The position numbers were made by a program, and so were the translations under genes. Below are positions 28,332 to 36,979 of a stretch of 64,000 nt of DNA, one piece after another (within the stretch, counting starts at the first letter, position 1; each line of letters opens with the position of its first letter). Source of the DNA: Paracoccus lutimaris (GTDB taxonomy: Bacteria > Pseudomonadota > Alphaproteobacteria > Rhodobacterales > Rhodobacteraceae). The stretch spans positions 124,001 to 188,000 of the forward strand of contig NZ_QPJL01000003.1 in assembly GCF_003337565.1 (NCBI RefSeq). The letters are read 5' to 3'. The notes beneath the pieces were generated by a model, which was given only the letters and a program-made list of their open reading frames with translations, had not been told where the DNA came from and made no database searches.

Positions 28332-28939
28332 GACGCCTTCCCCCCTTCATTGGCCCGAAGCAAGAGAGGCGATCCGCGATCGGACGCCTGCGGGTGTGTC
28401 GTACCGACCGCGTGGGCTCTCCCTCATCTCCGGCATGATCCGGGGGTTTGCGGGGATTTTCAACTCGATTCACTGCCGTCGGGGTGACCATATCGGCGGT
28501 CAGTTAAATCAGGGTTAATGCCGACATGCCATCGGCGGCGGCAAATCCGCGTTGCATCCACGGCCGGCGTTGCAACCGTCCAGAATTGTACGACCTCGTT
28601 CCATCCAGAAGTGTCGCAGCAAGGCAGGGCGGTTTTGCCAGACGGTGAGCCGTCCCCGGCCCGCTCTCCATCCAAAGGGCCGTAGGGACAGGGTCGGCGG
28701 TCGAGAATTTTAGCCCAATGGGCAGCTATACGCACGAACCTGCCGTTCGCGGCTGCAACAAAAGCGACCAGCAGGGCGACTCAGACCCGTGCAGTCGCGA
28801 CGGCGATGCCAGCTTTCGTTCCGCCGATCTGGTGACAACGCCCCATTTTTGATGCGCAAGCCCGATGTTATGCGGTCTGCCGTGGCGCTGCGCGCGAACT
28901 AAACGGGCGGCGCAGCTTCCGCCTTTTGGGGGTCTGAGC
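28332..28939. other. Unassigned region upstream of the glutamate dehydrogenase
   Basis: About 600 bases with no convincing gene. The part next to 28331 must hold the dehydrogenase promoter. Open frames exist on both strands (for example 28460-28735 minus), but their translations are rich in Arg, Cys and Trp and resemble no family. Together with the two pseudogenes to its right, it looks like decayed accessory DNA. Confidence 0.5.
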
Positions 28940-29066
28940 ATGGCGGAGAAAGCTTGATCGTGACCTTGCGAACTTGAACTGGCGCGAATGGCTGAGGTGG
29001 GTGGAGGCGATGCTCTTCGCCTCCGCCGCCTCGGTCGCGCGCGAGGATCTGGTCCGCGTGGTCGGG
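28940..29066 (+). pseudogene. ScpB-family (COG1386) N-terminal fragment
   Basis: From about 28953 the sequence reads LDRDLANLNWREWL, then RWVEAMLFASAASVAREDLV. I recognise this as the N-terminus of the plasmid/accessory-type ScpB-like winged-helix proteins (their pattern is RELADLPPELRWREWM, then VEAxxFAxxEPVxREtLARVVG). The PPEL part is missing, the ATG at 28940 is out of frame with it, and homology stops at VVG, where thiolase sequence begins. Only about 37 of some 200 residues remain. Confidence 0.55.
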
Positions 29067-29067
29067 C

Positions 29068-30008
29068 AACCGGCTTTGCGGGTCCGGAATGGATGCGGTG
29101 CTGACCGCCGCGCGCGCGATTGCGGCGGGCGAGGTCGAGCTGATGCTGGCGGACGGCGTCGAAAGCATGTCGCGCGCGCCCTTCGTCCTGCCCAAGGCCG
29201 AAACTGCCTTTTCGCGCCACGCCGAGGTTCACGACACCACCGTCGGCTGGCGCTTCGTGAACCCCGCGATGCAGGCGGCCTATGGCACCGATTCCATGCC
29301 ACAGACCGCGCAGAACGTCGCCGACGACTATGGCATCAGCCGCGAAGCGCAGGACGCGATGGCGCTGGCCAGCCAGTCCAAGGCAGCCGCGGCCCAGACG
29401 CGCGGGCGGTTCGCCAGGAGATCGCACCTGTCACGGTCGCGCAGAAGAAGGGCGAGGCGCTGATCGTCGAGCGCGACGAACATCCGCGCGCGACGACGGT
29501 GGAAGCGCTGGCGAAACTCCGACCGCTCTTTGCGAACGGCTCGGTCACGGCGGGCAATGCCTCCGGCGTGAACGACGGGGCGGCGGCGCTGATCCTTGCC
29601 TCGGCGGCAGCGGCGAAAAAGCACGGGCTGACGCCGATCGCCCGCGTCCTTGGCGGCGCCGTGGCCGGAGTTCCGCCACGCGTCATGGGCATCGGACCCG
29701 CCCCGGCCAGCCAGAAGCTGATGCACCGTCTCGGCCTGACACAAGCCGATTTCGACGTGATCGAGCTGAACGAGGCCTTTGCCGCCCAGGGCGTGGCCAC
29801 GCTGCGCGCGCTTGGCATCGCCGATGACGATCCCCGCGTGAACCGCAACGGCGGCGCCATCGCGCTCGGCCACCCGCTTGGCATGTCGGGCGCACGCATC
29901 ACGGGAACGGCAGCGCTCGAAATGGCGCTGGGGGGCGGGCGGCGGTCGCTCTCGACCATGTGCATCGGCGTCGGTCAGGGCATTGCCATCGCGCTCGAAC
30001 GGGTGTGA
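29068..30008 (+). pseudogene. Thiolase (acetyl-CoA acyltransferase / PcaF-like), truncated and frameshifted
   Basis: Homology begins abruptly at the active-site block NRLCGSGMDAV (Cys codon 29077-29079), so about 85 N-terminal residues are absent. The frame runs to about 29415 (SKAAAAQTRGRFA), then continues one frame over (RQEIAPVTVAQKKGEA) to the stop at 30006. The late catalytic blocks IELNEAFAAQ, GGAIALGHPLGMSGAR and MCIGVGQG are intact. With the 5' loss and the frameshift it cannot make a working thiolase. It is fused in position to a ScpB-family fragment. Confidence 0.88.
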
Positions 30009-30013
30009 CGCGG

Positions 30014-30038
30014 CGGGCGGTCTCAGGTAAACCGCCCG
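30014..30038 (+). terminator. Stem-loop after the thiolase remnant
   Basis: CGGGCGGT and ACCGCCCG form an 8-bp stem with a 9-nt loop, 5 nt after the stop. It is probably the original terminator of the thiolase gene. No T-run follows. Confidence 0.45.
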
Positions 30039-30267
30039 TGGCCGGTGCGACAACCCCGCGGCGTGATCCGCTGAACCTTTTGGCCAGCCAGCTCCAAACC
30101 AGGCTGACATGTCCCGGGGCAGGGGTGTCGCGCATTCCCTGCCGGGGAAGATCCCCCGGCGCCCGGCCGATCGCAGGCCATCGACGCTGGCGGCGGATCG
30201 GTCACGAAGGATTGCGGCGGGTATCGTGCCGAGGCCCGAACGCAAGGGTATTTCGAAAGTCTCGTCC

Positions 30268-30282
30268 TGATAATAGCTATCA
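30268..30282. promoter_or_regulatory. Candidate ParD operator palindrome
   Basis: TGATAATAGCTATCA contains arms TGATA/TATCA and an inner perfect palindrome ATAGCTAT, 38 nt before the antitoxin start. ParD-type antitoxins repress their own promoters at such palindromes; the link here is by position only. Confidence 0.4.
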
Positions 30283-30320
30283 AGACAACCACATCTGGGT
30301 CAGCCCTGACAGAGACCGCC

Positions 30321-30578
30321 ATGATCAGCACAGCGCTTGGACCTCAGTTCGAAACTTTCGTTGCCTCGCTCGTGGAAGCTGGGCGCTATACTTCGAAAAG
30401 CGAGGTGCTGCGCGAAGGAATCCGCCTGGTCCAGCAGCGCGAGACGCGTCTGGCTACGCTGGATCAGGCATTGGCTCGGAGCCTTTCCGACGCCGAAGCT
30501 GGCCGCGTCCGAACGGCAACCGAAGTCTTTTCGCGGCTTGAGGTCAAATACCGTGCGCCTGATCACCTTGCGGAATGA
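30321..30578 (+). CDS. parD: ParD-family type II antitoxin
   Basis: An 85-residue ribbon-helix-helix antitoxin. The N-terminal part MISTALGPQFETFVASLVEAGRY leads into the family helix SKSEVLREGIRLVQQRE, and the variable acidic C-terminus would wrap the toxin. Length and frame look intact. It overlaps the toxin start by 4 nt (ATGA), the usual coupling, but the toxin gene is internally deleted, so this is probably an orphan antitoxin. Confidence 0.88.
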   Translation: MISTALGPQFETFVASLVEAGRYTSKSEVLREGIRLVQQRETRLATLDQALARSLSDAEAGRVRTATEVFSRLEVKYRAPDHLAE

Positions 30579-30685
30579 TCGTCGAGTTCACCGCTGCCGC
30601 CGAGGCGGACCTGGAAAGGATCACTGTCCTGCACGTCCTGAACGGGGCGATGGATGTAGAATCCATCTTGTTTTCAAACGGTTGA
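30575..30685 (+). pseudogene. parE: ParE-family toxin with in-frame internal deletion
   Basis: The 36-residue frame starts with a normal ParE N-terminus (MIVEFTAAAEADLERI) and jumps directly to a normal ParE/RelE C-terminus (TVLHVLNGAMDVESILF). About 60 central residues, including most of the fold, are missing compared with the usual 95-100. The reading frame is kept across the join. It cannot be an active toxin. Confidence 0.75.
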
Positions 30686-30907
30686 GAAAGCGGGCTCTCG
30701 GGCATTTTCATGATACATTCCAGTAGTTGAACAAAATTCAATAAGAATGATTATGTAAAGTAAAAGCGCTCCCGGACCAGTTGGATTTCATCGCCGGGCG
30801 TTATGGGCAACGCGGCGGTGACCATGGGGGCAGCAACCCCTGCGCCGATCACCGCCGCTAACCCGACCATACCAGTCAGCGGCGTCGCCCGGCATCCGCC
30901 CAACCCG

Positions 30908-31975
30908 TCAAGCCTCGGCGATGCGCGCGCCGGTGTCAGCATCGAAGAAATGCAGATGCGCGGGATCGGGCACCAGCTCGACCACGTCGCCGCGCCTTGC
31001 CTGCGAAGTGCCGGGCAGACGCAAGGTCATCGCCGTGTCCGAGCCGCGGATCACCCCATAGCCAAAAGCATCCGCCCCCAGACGCTCGACCGAGCGCAGC
31101 TCGACCGGGATCGCGTTCTCACCCGGCGCCGCCGGCCGCAGATGCTCGGGGCGCAGGCCAAGGCGCAGCGCGCCCTCGTGCGGGATGCCGGGCAAGGGCA
31201 GCACATGTCCGCCCGGCAGGATCGCCGAATATCCGCGCGATTCGACCGAAAAGATGTTCATCGCCGGCGAACCGATAAAGCCCGCGACGAATTCCGTCGC
31301 CGGGGTCTGATAAACCTCAAGCGGGGTCGCGATCTGTTCGGCCACGCCCTTGTTCATCACGATCAGCCGGTCGGCCAGCGTCATCGCCTCGACCTGATCA
31401 TGGGTGACGTAAAGCGTGGTCTGGCCGGTATTCAGATGCATCTCCTTGATCTGCAGGCGCATCTGCACCCGCAGTTTCGCGTCAAGGTTCGACAGCGGCT
31501 CATCGAGCAGGAAGGCCGCCGGCTCGCGCACCAAGGCCCGGCCCATGGCGACGCGCTGGCGCTGGCCGCCCGACAGCGCGCGCGGCTTGCGGTCCAGAAA
31601 GGGCTCAAGCTCGAGCATTTTCGCGGCGCGCTGGACGCGGGCCTCGATCTCGCTGGCCTGCATCCTGGCGATTTTCAGGCCGTAAGCCATGTTCTCGCGC
31701 ACCGACATATGCGGGTAAAGCGCGTAGTTCTGGAAGACCATGGCGATGTCGCGCTGGCGCGGTTCCAGCTTGTTCACGACCGTGCCGCCGATCTCGATGG
31801 TGCCGTCGGTGATCGCCTCAAGCCCGGCGACCATGCGCAAGAGCGTGGACTTGCCGCAGCCCGAGGGGCCGACGATCACCACGAATTCGCCATCGGGAAT
31901 ATCCATGGTGATGCCGTGGATGACCTGATTTCCGGCATAGCTTTTGCGGACATCGTTCAGAAGAATGCGGGCCAT
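30908..31975 (-). CDS. ugpC: sn-Glycerol-3-phosphate ABC transporter ATP-binding protein
   Basis: A 355-residue ATPase of the UgpC/MalK class. The Walker A motif [16 protein letters not shown] is near residue 37, the signature [15 protein letters not shown] near 135 and the Walker B motif [11 protein letters not shown] near 155; the C-terminal TOBE/regulatory region follows [11 protein letters not shown]. It is the last gene of the ugpBAEC operon, directly abutting ugpE. UgpC assignment rests on the whole operon, since MalK-class ATPases are interchangeable by sequence. Confidence 0.88.
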   Translation of the reverse strand: MARILLNDVRKSYAGNQVIHGITMDIPDGEFVVIVGPSGCGKSTLLRMVAGLEAITDGTIEIGGTVVNKLEPRQRDIAMVFQNYALYPHMSVRENMAYGLKIARMQASEIEARVQRAAKMLELEPFLDRKPRALSGGQRQRVAMGRALVREPAAFLLDEPLSNLDAKLRVQMRLQIKEMHLNTGQTTLYVTHDQVEAMTLADRLIVMNKGVAEQIATPLEVYQTPATEFVAGFIGSPAMNIFSVESRGYSAILPGGHVLPLPGIPHEGALRLGLRPEHLRPAAPGENAIPVELRSVERLGADAFGYGVIRGSDTAMTLRLPGTSQARRGDVVELVPDPAHLHFFDADTGARIAEA

Positions 31976-32845
31976 TTATTTCTCCGTCTCGACCAGACCC
32001 TTGACGAACCAGCGCTGCATCAGCACGACCACAAGGATCGGCGGCAGGATGGCCAGCACCGAAGTGACCATCACGAGGTTCCAGGGCGTATCGGCATCGG
32101 CGAAAGAGATCATCTTTTTCAGCGCGATGACGATGGTGTTCATTTCGTTGGAATTGGTGACCAGAAGCGGCCACAGATATTGCGTCCAGCCATAGATGAA
32201 CTGGATGACGAAGATCGCCGCCACATTGGTCAGCGACAGCGGCCACAGGATGTCGCGGAAAAACCGCCACGGCCCCGCGCCATCGACCCGCGCCGCCTCA
32301 AGCAGCTCATCGGGAATGGTCATGAAGAACTGCCTGAACAACAGCGTCGCCGTGGCCGAGGCGATCAGCGGCAGGATCAGCCCCGGATAGGTGTCGATCA
32401 GCCCCAGATCCACCATGACCTTGTAGGTCGGCTGGATGCGCACCTCGACCGGCAGCATCAGGGTGATAAAGATCAGCCAGAAACAGACCATGCGCAGCGG
32501 AAAGCGGAAGAAGACGATGGCATAGGCCGAGGCCATGGAGATCGCGATCTTTCCCAGCGCGATCCCCAGCGCGACGATGGTGGTGTTGGCCAGCAGCCGC
32601 CACAGGCTGACACCGCCGATGCGGCTGACCCCGCCGGAAAATGCCTCGCTGTAATTGCTGCCGGCCTCGGGGCCGGGGATCAGCGGCAAGGGCGGTCGCA
32701 GGATGGTCTGCGTCGCATGGGTCGAGGCGATGAAGACGTAATAGATCGGGAAGGCGACCACGATCACCCCCAGGATCATCCAGAAATGCGCCAGCATCCG
32801 GGTCGCGGGCGGGGCGTTCAGCGGACTGTCCGATGCCTCAGCCAT
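31976..32845 (-). CDS. ugpE: sn-Glycerol-3-phosphate ABC transporter permease
   Basis: A 289-residue permease of the MalG/UgpE type with six membrane segments. It has the EAA loop [24 protein letters not shown] near residue 190 and the family segment [16 protein letters not shown] [15 protein letters not shown] near residue 45. It overlaps ugpA by 8 nt. Confidence 0.88.
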   Translation of the reverse strand: MAEASDSPLNAPPATRMLAHFWMILGVIVVAFPIYYVFIASTHATQTILRPPLPLIPGPEAGSNYSEAFSGGVSRIGGVSLWRLLANTTIVALGIALGKIAISMASAYAIVFFRFPLRMVCFWLIFITLMLPVEVRIQPTYKVMVDLGLIDTYPGLILPLIASATATLLFRQFFMTIPDELLEAARVDGAGPWRFFRDILWPLSLTNVAAIFVIQFIYGWTQYLWPLLVTNSNEMNTIVIALKKMISFADADTPWNLVMVTSVLAILPPILVVVLMQRWFVKGLVETEK

Positions 32846-33719
32846 AATGCACCCTCCGTTCGATGAAGCGGAACTGGAAGGCGGTCAGCGCGATCACGAT
32901 CACCATCAGGATCACCGATTGCGCGGCACTGTCGCCCATGATCAGGTTCACGAAGCCGTCGTTATAGACCTTGTAGACCAGCGTTTCCGTGGCCTTGCCC
33001 GGCCCGCCCCCGGTCACCGCATGGATGATGCCGAAGGTGTCGAACAGCGCATAGACCGTGTTCACCACCAGCAGAAAGAACGTCGTCGGCGCCAGCAGCG
33101 GGAAGGTGATGGTCCAGAAGCTGTGCCGGCGGCTTGCGCCGTCGATGGCCGCGGCCTCCAGCAGCGATCTGGGAATGGCCTGCAGGCCGGCGACAAAGAA
33201 CAGGAAATTATAGCTGATCTGTTTCCACGTCGCGGCGGCAACGATCAGGATCATCGCGTGATCGGAGTTCAACAGCGGGTTCCAGTTGATCCCCATGGCG
33301 CGCAGGGGCCGCGCCAGCGTGCCGAAGCTGGGGTTGAACATGAACAGCCACAGCATCCCCGCGATGGCCGGCGCCACCGCATAGGGCCAGATCATCATGG
33401 TCCGGTAAAACCCCTTGCCGCGCACGATCTTTTCGGCCTGCACGGCCAGAAACAGCGCGATCGCCATGGCGAAAAAGGCGACCAGCGCCGAAAAGATCAC
33501 CGTGACCTGCAACGAGTTCAGATAGTTCGGATCGCTGAGGACCCTCCTGAAATTCGCAAAGCCCACAAAGGTCGAGCTAAGCCCGAACGGGTCCTCTTTC
33601 AGCATGGATTGGCGGAATGCCTGCCCCGCCGGCCAGTAGAAAAAGATCAGCGTGATCGCAAGCTGCGGCGCGACCAGAAGCCAGGGCAGCAGCTTGTGCG
33701 GAAAGACCGTGCGTCTCAT
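32838..33719 (-). CDS. ugpA: sn-Glycerol-3-phosphate ABC transporter permease
   Basis: A 293-residue permease with the N-terminal [22 protein letters not shown] helix, the UgpA-like [21 protein letters not shown] segment and the EAA loop [24 protein letters not shown] near residue 195. ATG 33719 is preferred to the in-frame ATG at 33731, because GAGG lies 6 nt before it while the upstream ATG has only a GC-rich hairpin in front. Confidence 0.87.
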   Translation of the reverse strand: MRRTVFPHKLLPWLLVAPQLAITLIFFYWPAGQAFRQSMLKEDPFGLSSTFVGFANFRRVLSDPNYLNSLQVTVIFSALVAFFAMAIALFLAVQAEKIVRGKGFYRTMMIWPYAVAPAIAGMLWLFMFNPSFGTLARPLRAMGINWNPLLNSDHAMILIVAAATWKQISYNFLFFVAGLQAIPRSLLEAAAIDGASRRHSFWTITFPLLAPTTFFLLVVNTVYALFDTFGIIHAVTGGGPGKATETLVYKVYNDGFVNLIMGDSAAQSVILMVIVIALTAFQFRFIERRVHYG

Positions 33720-33736
33720 CCTGTCCCTCATGAAAG

Positions 33737-33761
33737 GGCGGGCGCCTAGGGGACGCCCGCC
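33737..33761 (-). promoter_or_regulatory. Stem-loop between ugpB and ugpA
   Basis: GGCGGGCG and CGCCCGCC pair perfectly over 8 bp around a 9-nt loop, 20 nt after the ugpB stop. It holds the same position, after the binding-protein gene and before the permease genes, as the hairpin at 20290. Confidence 0.55.
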
Positions 33762-33781
33762 GGAACGGTTCCCGTGTCGGT

Positions 33782-35077
33782 TCAGCCGCCGGTGGCTTCC
33801 TTGATCGCGGCATTGCCCCGATCCGTCGCGGCCTTCATCGCATCTGCGGCGCTTTGCTGGCCGGCCAGCATCTTTTCATATTCCTCGTTCTGGATGTCGC
33901 GAAGCTGCGGCAGGTTCGGGGCGCGCACGCCCTTGGAATTGGCGGTCGGCGCCTTGCCCATCATCTGCAGGATCGGCGTCTCGCGCGCCGGGTTCTTTTC
34001 ATAGAACCCCGAGGCCTTGGTCGCCTCATAGGCGGCCAGCGTCACCGGCAGATAGCCCGACTGTTCGTGCAGGAACTGCTGCACCTCGTTCTGGGACAGA
34101 TAGTTGAAGAAGGCGGCGACACCCTTGTAGGTCTCGTCCGACTTGCCGCCCATCACCCAAAGCGAGGCCCCGCCCGGCACGGTGTTTTGCGGCGCGCCGG
34201 CGGCGGTCTCGTCATAGGGCAGTTGGCCGATGCCGTAATTCATCCCCGACTTGACGATATCGCCCAAGCCCCCCGAGCTTTCGGTCAGGATGCCGCATTC
34301 GCCCGACAGGAAGTTCTGCTTGGCCTCGCTGGTGCGGCCGCCATAGACGAACACCCCCTCTTTCGCCAGATCGGCCAGTTCCTGGAAATGCTTGACGTAA
34401 AGGTCGCTGTTGATCTGCAGCTCGGGCGTGCCGGCCAGACCGTTTTCATTCGTGCCCCAAGGGGTGTCGTTCCAGGCGGCGAAATTCTCGGTATGGATCC
34501 AGGTCAGCCAGGTCGAGGTATAGCCGCAGGTCGTGGCCCCCGATTCCTTGATCTTGCGGGCGGCGGCCCAGACCTCGGCCCAGGTCTTGGGCGGCGCGTT
34601 CACATCCAGCCCGGCTTTCTCGAAGATGTCCTTGTTGTAGTAAAGGATCGGCGACGAGGAGTTATAGGGAAATGACAGCATCTCGCCCTCGGGGGTCGAG
34701 TAATAGCCGACGATGCCAGGCAGATACTGCGCCTTGTCAAAGGTGAAACCGCCCTGTTCCAGCACCTCGGCCACGGGCTTGATGGCGCCCTGCGCGCCCA
34801 TCATCACGCCGGTGCCGACGTCAAAGACCTGAATGATATCCGGGGCCTGCCCGGCGCGGAACGCGGCGATGCCGGCGTTCAGGGTTTCGGGATAGGTGCC
34901 CTTGAAGACGGGCTTGAGCTCATAATCGGACTGGCTGGCGTTGAAGTCGCCGGCGATCTTGGTCACCACCTCGGCATTGGCGCCGGTCATGGCGTGCCAC
35001 CATGAGATTTCGGTCTTGGCCTCGGCGGCCATGGGCAGGGCGGTCAGCCCGGCCACCAGAAACAGGGTCTTTTGCAT
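33782..35077 (-). CDS. ugpB: sn-Glycerol-3-phosphate-binding periplasmic protein
   Basis: A 431-residue extracellular solute-binding protein (family 1). A Sec signal [20 protein letters not shown] is followed by [18 protein letters not shown], the characteristic UgpB start; [20 protein letters not shown] and the C-terminal [11 protein letters not shown] also fit. The start at 35077 has GGAGG upstream; codons before it are non-coding in style. As leader of ugpBAEC it captures glycerol-3-phosphate or glycerophosphodiesters as phosphorus and carbon source. No clear Pho box was found. Confidence 0.9.
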   Translation of the reverse strand: MQKTLFLVAGLTALPMAAEAKTEISWWHAMTGANAEVVTKIAGDFNASQSDYELKPVFKGTYPETLNAGIAAFRAGQAPDIIQVFDVGTGVMMGAQGAIKPVAEVLEQGGFTFDKAQYLPGIVGYYSTPEGEMLSFPYNSSSPILYYNKDIFEKAGLDVNAPPKTWAEVWAAARKIKESGATTCGYTSTWLTWIHTENFAAWNDTPWGTNENGLAGTPELQINSDLYVKHFQELADLAKEGVFVYGGRTSEAKQNFLSGECGILTESSGGLGDIVKSGMNYGIGQLPYDETAAGAPQNTVPGGASLWVMGGKSDETYKGVAAFFNYLSQNEVQQFLHEQSGYLPVTLAAYEATKASGFYEKNPARETPILQMMGKAPTANSKGVRAPNLPQLRDIQNEEYEKMLAGQQSAADAMKAATDRGNAAIKEATGG

Positions 35078-35545
35078 GGTCTTCCTCCAAGTCGTGCCTT
35101 GCGGCGTCATTGTTCCCGAACACCGTCGCCGGGGCTTTCGCCCCTGTCGCGCGCCGTTCGCCTCCCCGTCCGGATTTGTCACCTGTCCGTTACACAAGTG
35201 TCAATTCGCTTCTGGTTCTGCGGATCTGGCGAAAGGCGCGCAAGCGCGGTTCCGGGCACCGCAGCCGCTTCGCATTGGAATATGAAAATTCAATGACAAC
35301 AAGGCGAAATACGCGATATTTCGTCTTGTTTCCGGGGTGAGCTTCGGCGTGGACCGGCCGCAGATCATGGCCGTAGGCCGGGTTTCCCGGTCATGGCCGC
35401 CCATCGGGGCCGATGCATGACGTGGCGTCAGCCCCGGCGCCGGCAGCGCGCGAAAGGGTCTTGCCGATGGCCGGGGCAGAGATTTATCCCGATGACATGG
35501 CGGCAACGTCACAGTCACGGCCTTTCGCCCGGGCAGGAGACATCG
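35078..35545. other. Divergent intergenic region, ugpB to MATE transporter
   Basis: These 468 bases contain no convincing gene. They hold the ugpB leader, a small ACAC-AA-GTGT inverted repeat near 35195, a long inverted repeat at 35298-35330 and a TGACG-TGG-CGTCA palindrome at 35418-35430. The last is a possible repressor site for the MATE gene. Confidence 0.45.
35298..35330. repeat. 33-nt near-perfect inverted repeat
   Basis: Left arm AACAAGGCGAAATA and right arm TATTTCGTCTTGTT pair over 14 bp with one G-T wobble around the loop CGCGA. It is AT-richer than its surroundings and ends in TTGTT on one strand and CTTGTTG on the other, so it could act as a bidirectional terminator, an operator or a leader hairpin. 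Confidence 0.55.
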
Positions 35546-36976
35546 ATGACGCAAGCCCGCAATCTGGTCACCGCCCCCATCGCCCCGGCCCTGCTGCTTT
35601 TCGCGCTGCCGACGCTGGGCTCGTCGGTGCTGCAATCGGCCAATGGCTCGATCGACGCGATCTGGGTCGGCCGGCTTCTGGGTGAAAGCGCGCTGGCGGC
35701 GACCACCAACGGCAACCTGATCATGTTCCTGCTGACGGCATTCGTCTTTGGCTTCGGCATGGCCTCGACCATCCTGATCGGGCAATCCATCGGCAGGGGC
35801 AGCCTTGCCGCCGCCAAGGAGGTCGTCGGCACCGCCATCGGCACCTTCCTGCCCCTGGCGCTGCTGATCGCGGTCGGCGGCTGGTGGCTCGCGCCGCAAC
35901 TGCTGGCGCTGCTGGGCACCCCGCCCGAGATCACGGACCTTGCCCGGCAGTTCCTGCGCGTGACCTTTTTCGCCATGCCCGGCATCCTGATGCAGACCAT
36001 GCTGATGATGGCCCTGCGCGGCGCGGGCGATTCCCTGACGCCGCTGATCTTCATGGCGCTGGCGGTGGTGCTGGACGTGATCCTGAACCCGATCTTCATC
36101 CTTGGCCTTGGCCCGGCCCCGCAGATGGGGATTGCCGGTTCGGCCTTTGCCATGGCGCTGGCCAATTACGCCAGCCTTGCCGCGATGCTGGCCTATATCT
36201 ACTGGCGGCGCCACCCGCTGAGCCTGCATGGCGACGAGCTGCGCCTGCTGATCCCGGCGCGGCAGGTGCTGGGGCTGATGCAGCGCAAGGGCCTGCCCAT
36301 CGGCCTGCAGATGGTCGTCGTCTCCAGTTCGATGCTGGCGATGATGAAGCTGGTCAATGCCGAGGGCGTCGATACCACCGCCGCATTCGGCGCCACCCAG
36401 CAGCTCTGGACCTATGTGCAGATGCCGGCCATGGCGCTTGGCGCGGCGGTCAGCGCCATGGCCGCGCAGAATATCGGCGCCGGGCGCTGGGACCGGGTCA
36501 GCAAGATCACCCGCATCGGCATCCTGTTCAATCTGCTGATGACCGGAGGGCTGGTTCTGGTCCTGTTGCTGGTCGAGCGGCAGGCGCTTGGCCTGTTTCT
36601 TGGCCCCGAAAGCGCCGCCACCCAGATCGGCGTCCATATCGGCCGCATCGCCACCTGGGGCTTTGTGTTCTTCGGCGTCTCGATGGTGCTTTTCGGTGCC
36701 GTGCGCGCCAATGGTCAGGTGATCTGGCCGCTGATCATCCTGTTCGTCTCGCTTTATCCGATCCGGCTGGGGGTGGCGGTGGGGCTGCGCGACTGGCTGG
36801 GTCCGGATGCATTGTGGCTCAGCTTTCCGGCCGCGATGATCTCGACCATGGCGATGTCCAGCGCGCTCTATCTGCAGGGCGGCTGGCGGCGCGGCGCAGA
36901 GATGCGCGTCGATCCCCCCGCGCCCGAGACCCCTGCCCCCGAATCCGTGCCGGTGCCGCTGGTCGCCAAGGAATAG
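35546..36976 (+). CDS. MATE family efflux transporter
   Basis: A 476-residue membrane protein with about 12 hydrophobic segments. MATE features are SSVLQSANGSIDAIWVGRLLG near residue 30, MALRGAGDSLTPL near 160 and the second half starting GLPIGLQMVVVSSSML. It probably exports cationic drugs or metabolites with Na+ or H+. ATG 35546 has AGGAGA upstream; the frame is open for 51 more codons of non-family sequence. Its stop is 3 nt from that of the convergent MFS gene. Confidence 0.9.
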   Translation: MTQARNLVTAPIAPALLLFALPTLGSSVLQSANGSIDAIWVGRLLGESALAATTNGNLIMFLLTAFVFGFGMASTILIGQSIGRGSLAAAKEVVGTAIGTFLPLALLIAVGGWWLAPQLLALLGTPPEITDLARQFLRVTFFAMPGILMQTMLMMALRGAGDSLTPLIFMALAVVLDVILNPIFILGLGPAPQMGIAGSAFAMALANYASLAAMLAYIYWRRHPLSLHGDELRLLIPARQVLGLMQRKGLPIGLQMVVVSSSMLAMMKLVNAEGVDTTAAFGATQQLWTYVQMPAMALGAAVSAMAAQNIGAGRWDRVSKITRIGILFNLLMTGGLVLVLLLVERQALGLFLGPESAATQIGVHIGRIATWGFVFFGVSMVLFGAVRANGQVIWPLIILFVSLYPIRLGVAVGLRDWLGPDALWLSFPAAMISTMAMSSALYLQGGWRRGAEMRVDPPAPETPAPESVPVPLVAKE

Positions 36977-36979
36977 CCC

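Noticed and set aside
28460..28735. Minus-strand frame of 91 codons upstream of the glutamate dehydrogenase
   Set aside because: Composition unlike a protein of this genome and no ribosome site; likely chance opening.
30751..30870. Short minus-strand frame ending in GDEIQLVRERFYFT next to ugpC
   Set aside because: It looks somewhat protein-like, but has no ribosome site, only 39 codons from its best ATG, and no known relative.
35150..35215. Pho box upstream of ugpB
   Set aside because: TGTCA-like strings are present, but the 7-4-7 direct-repeat spacing of a Pho box is not met.
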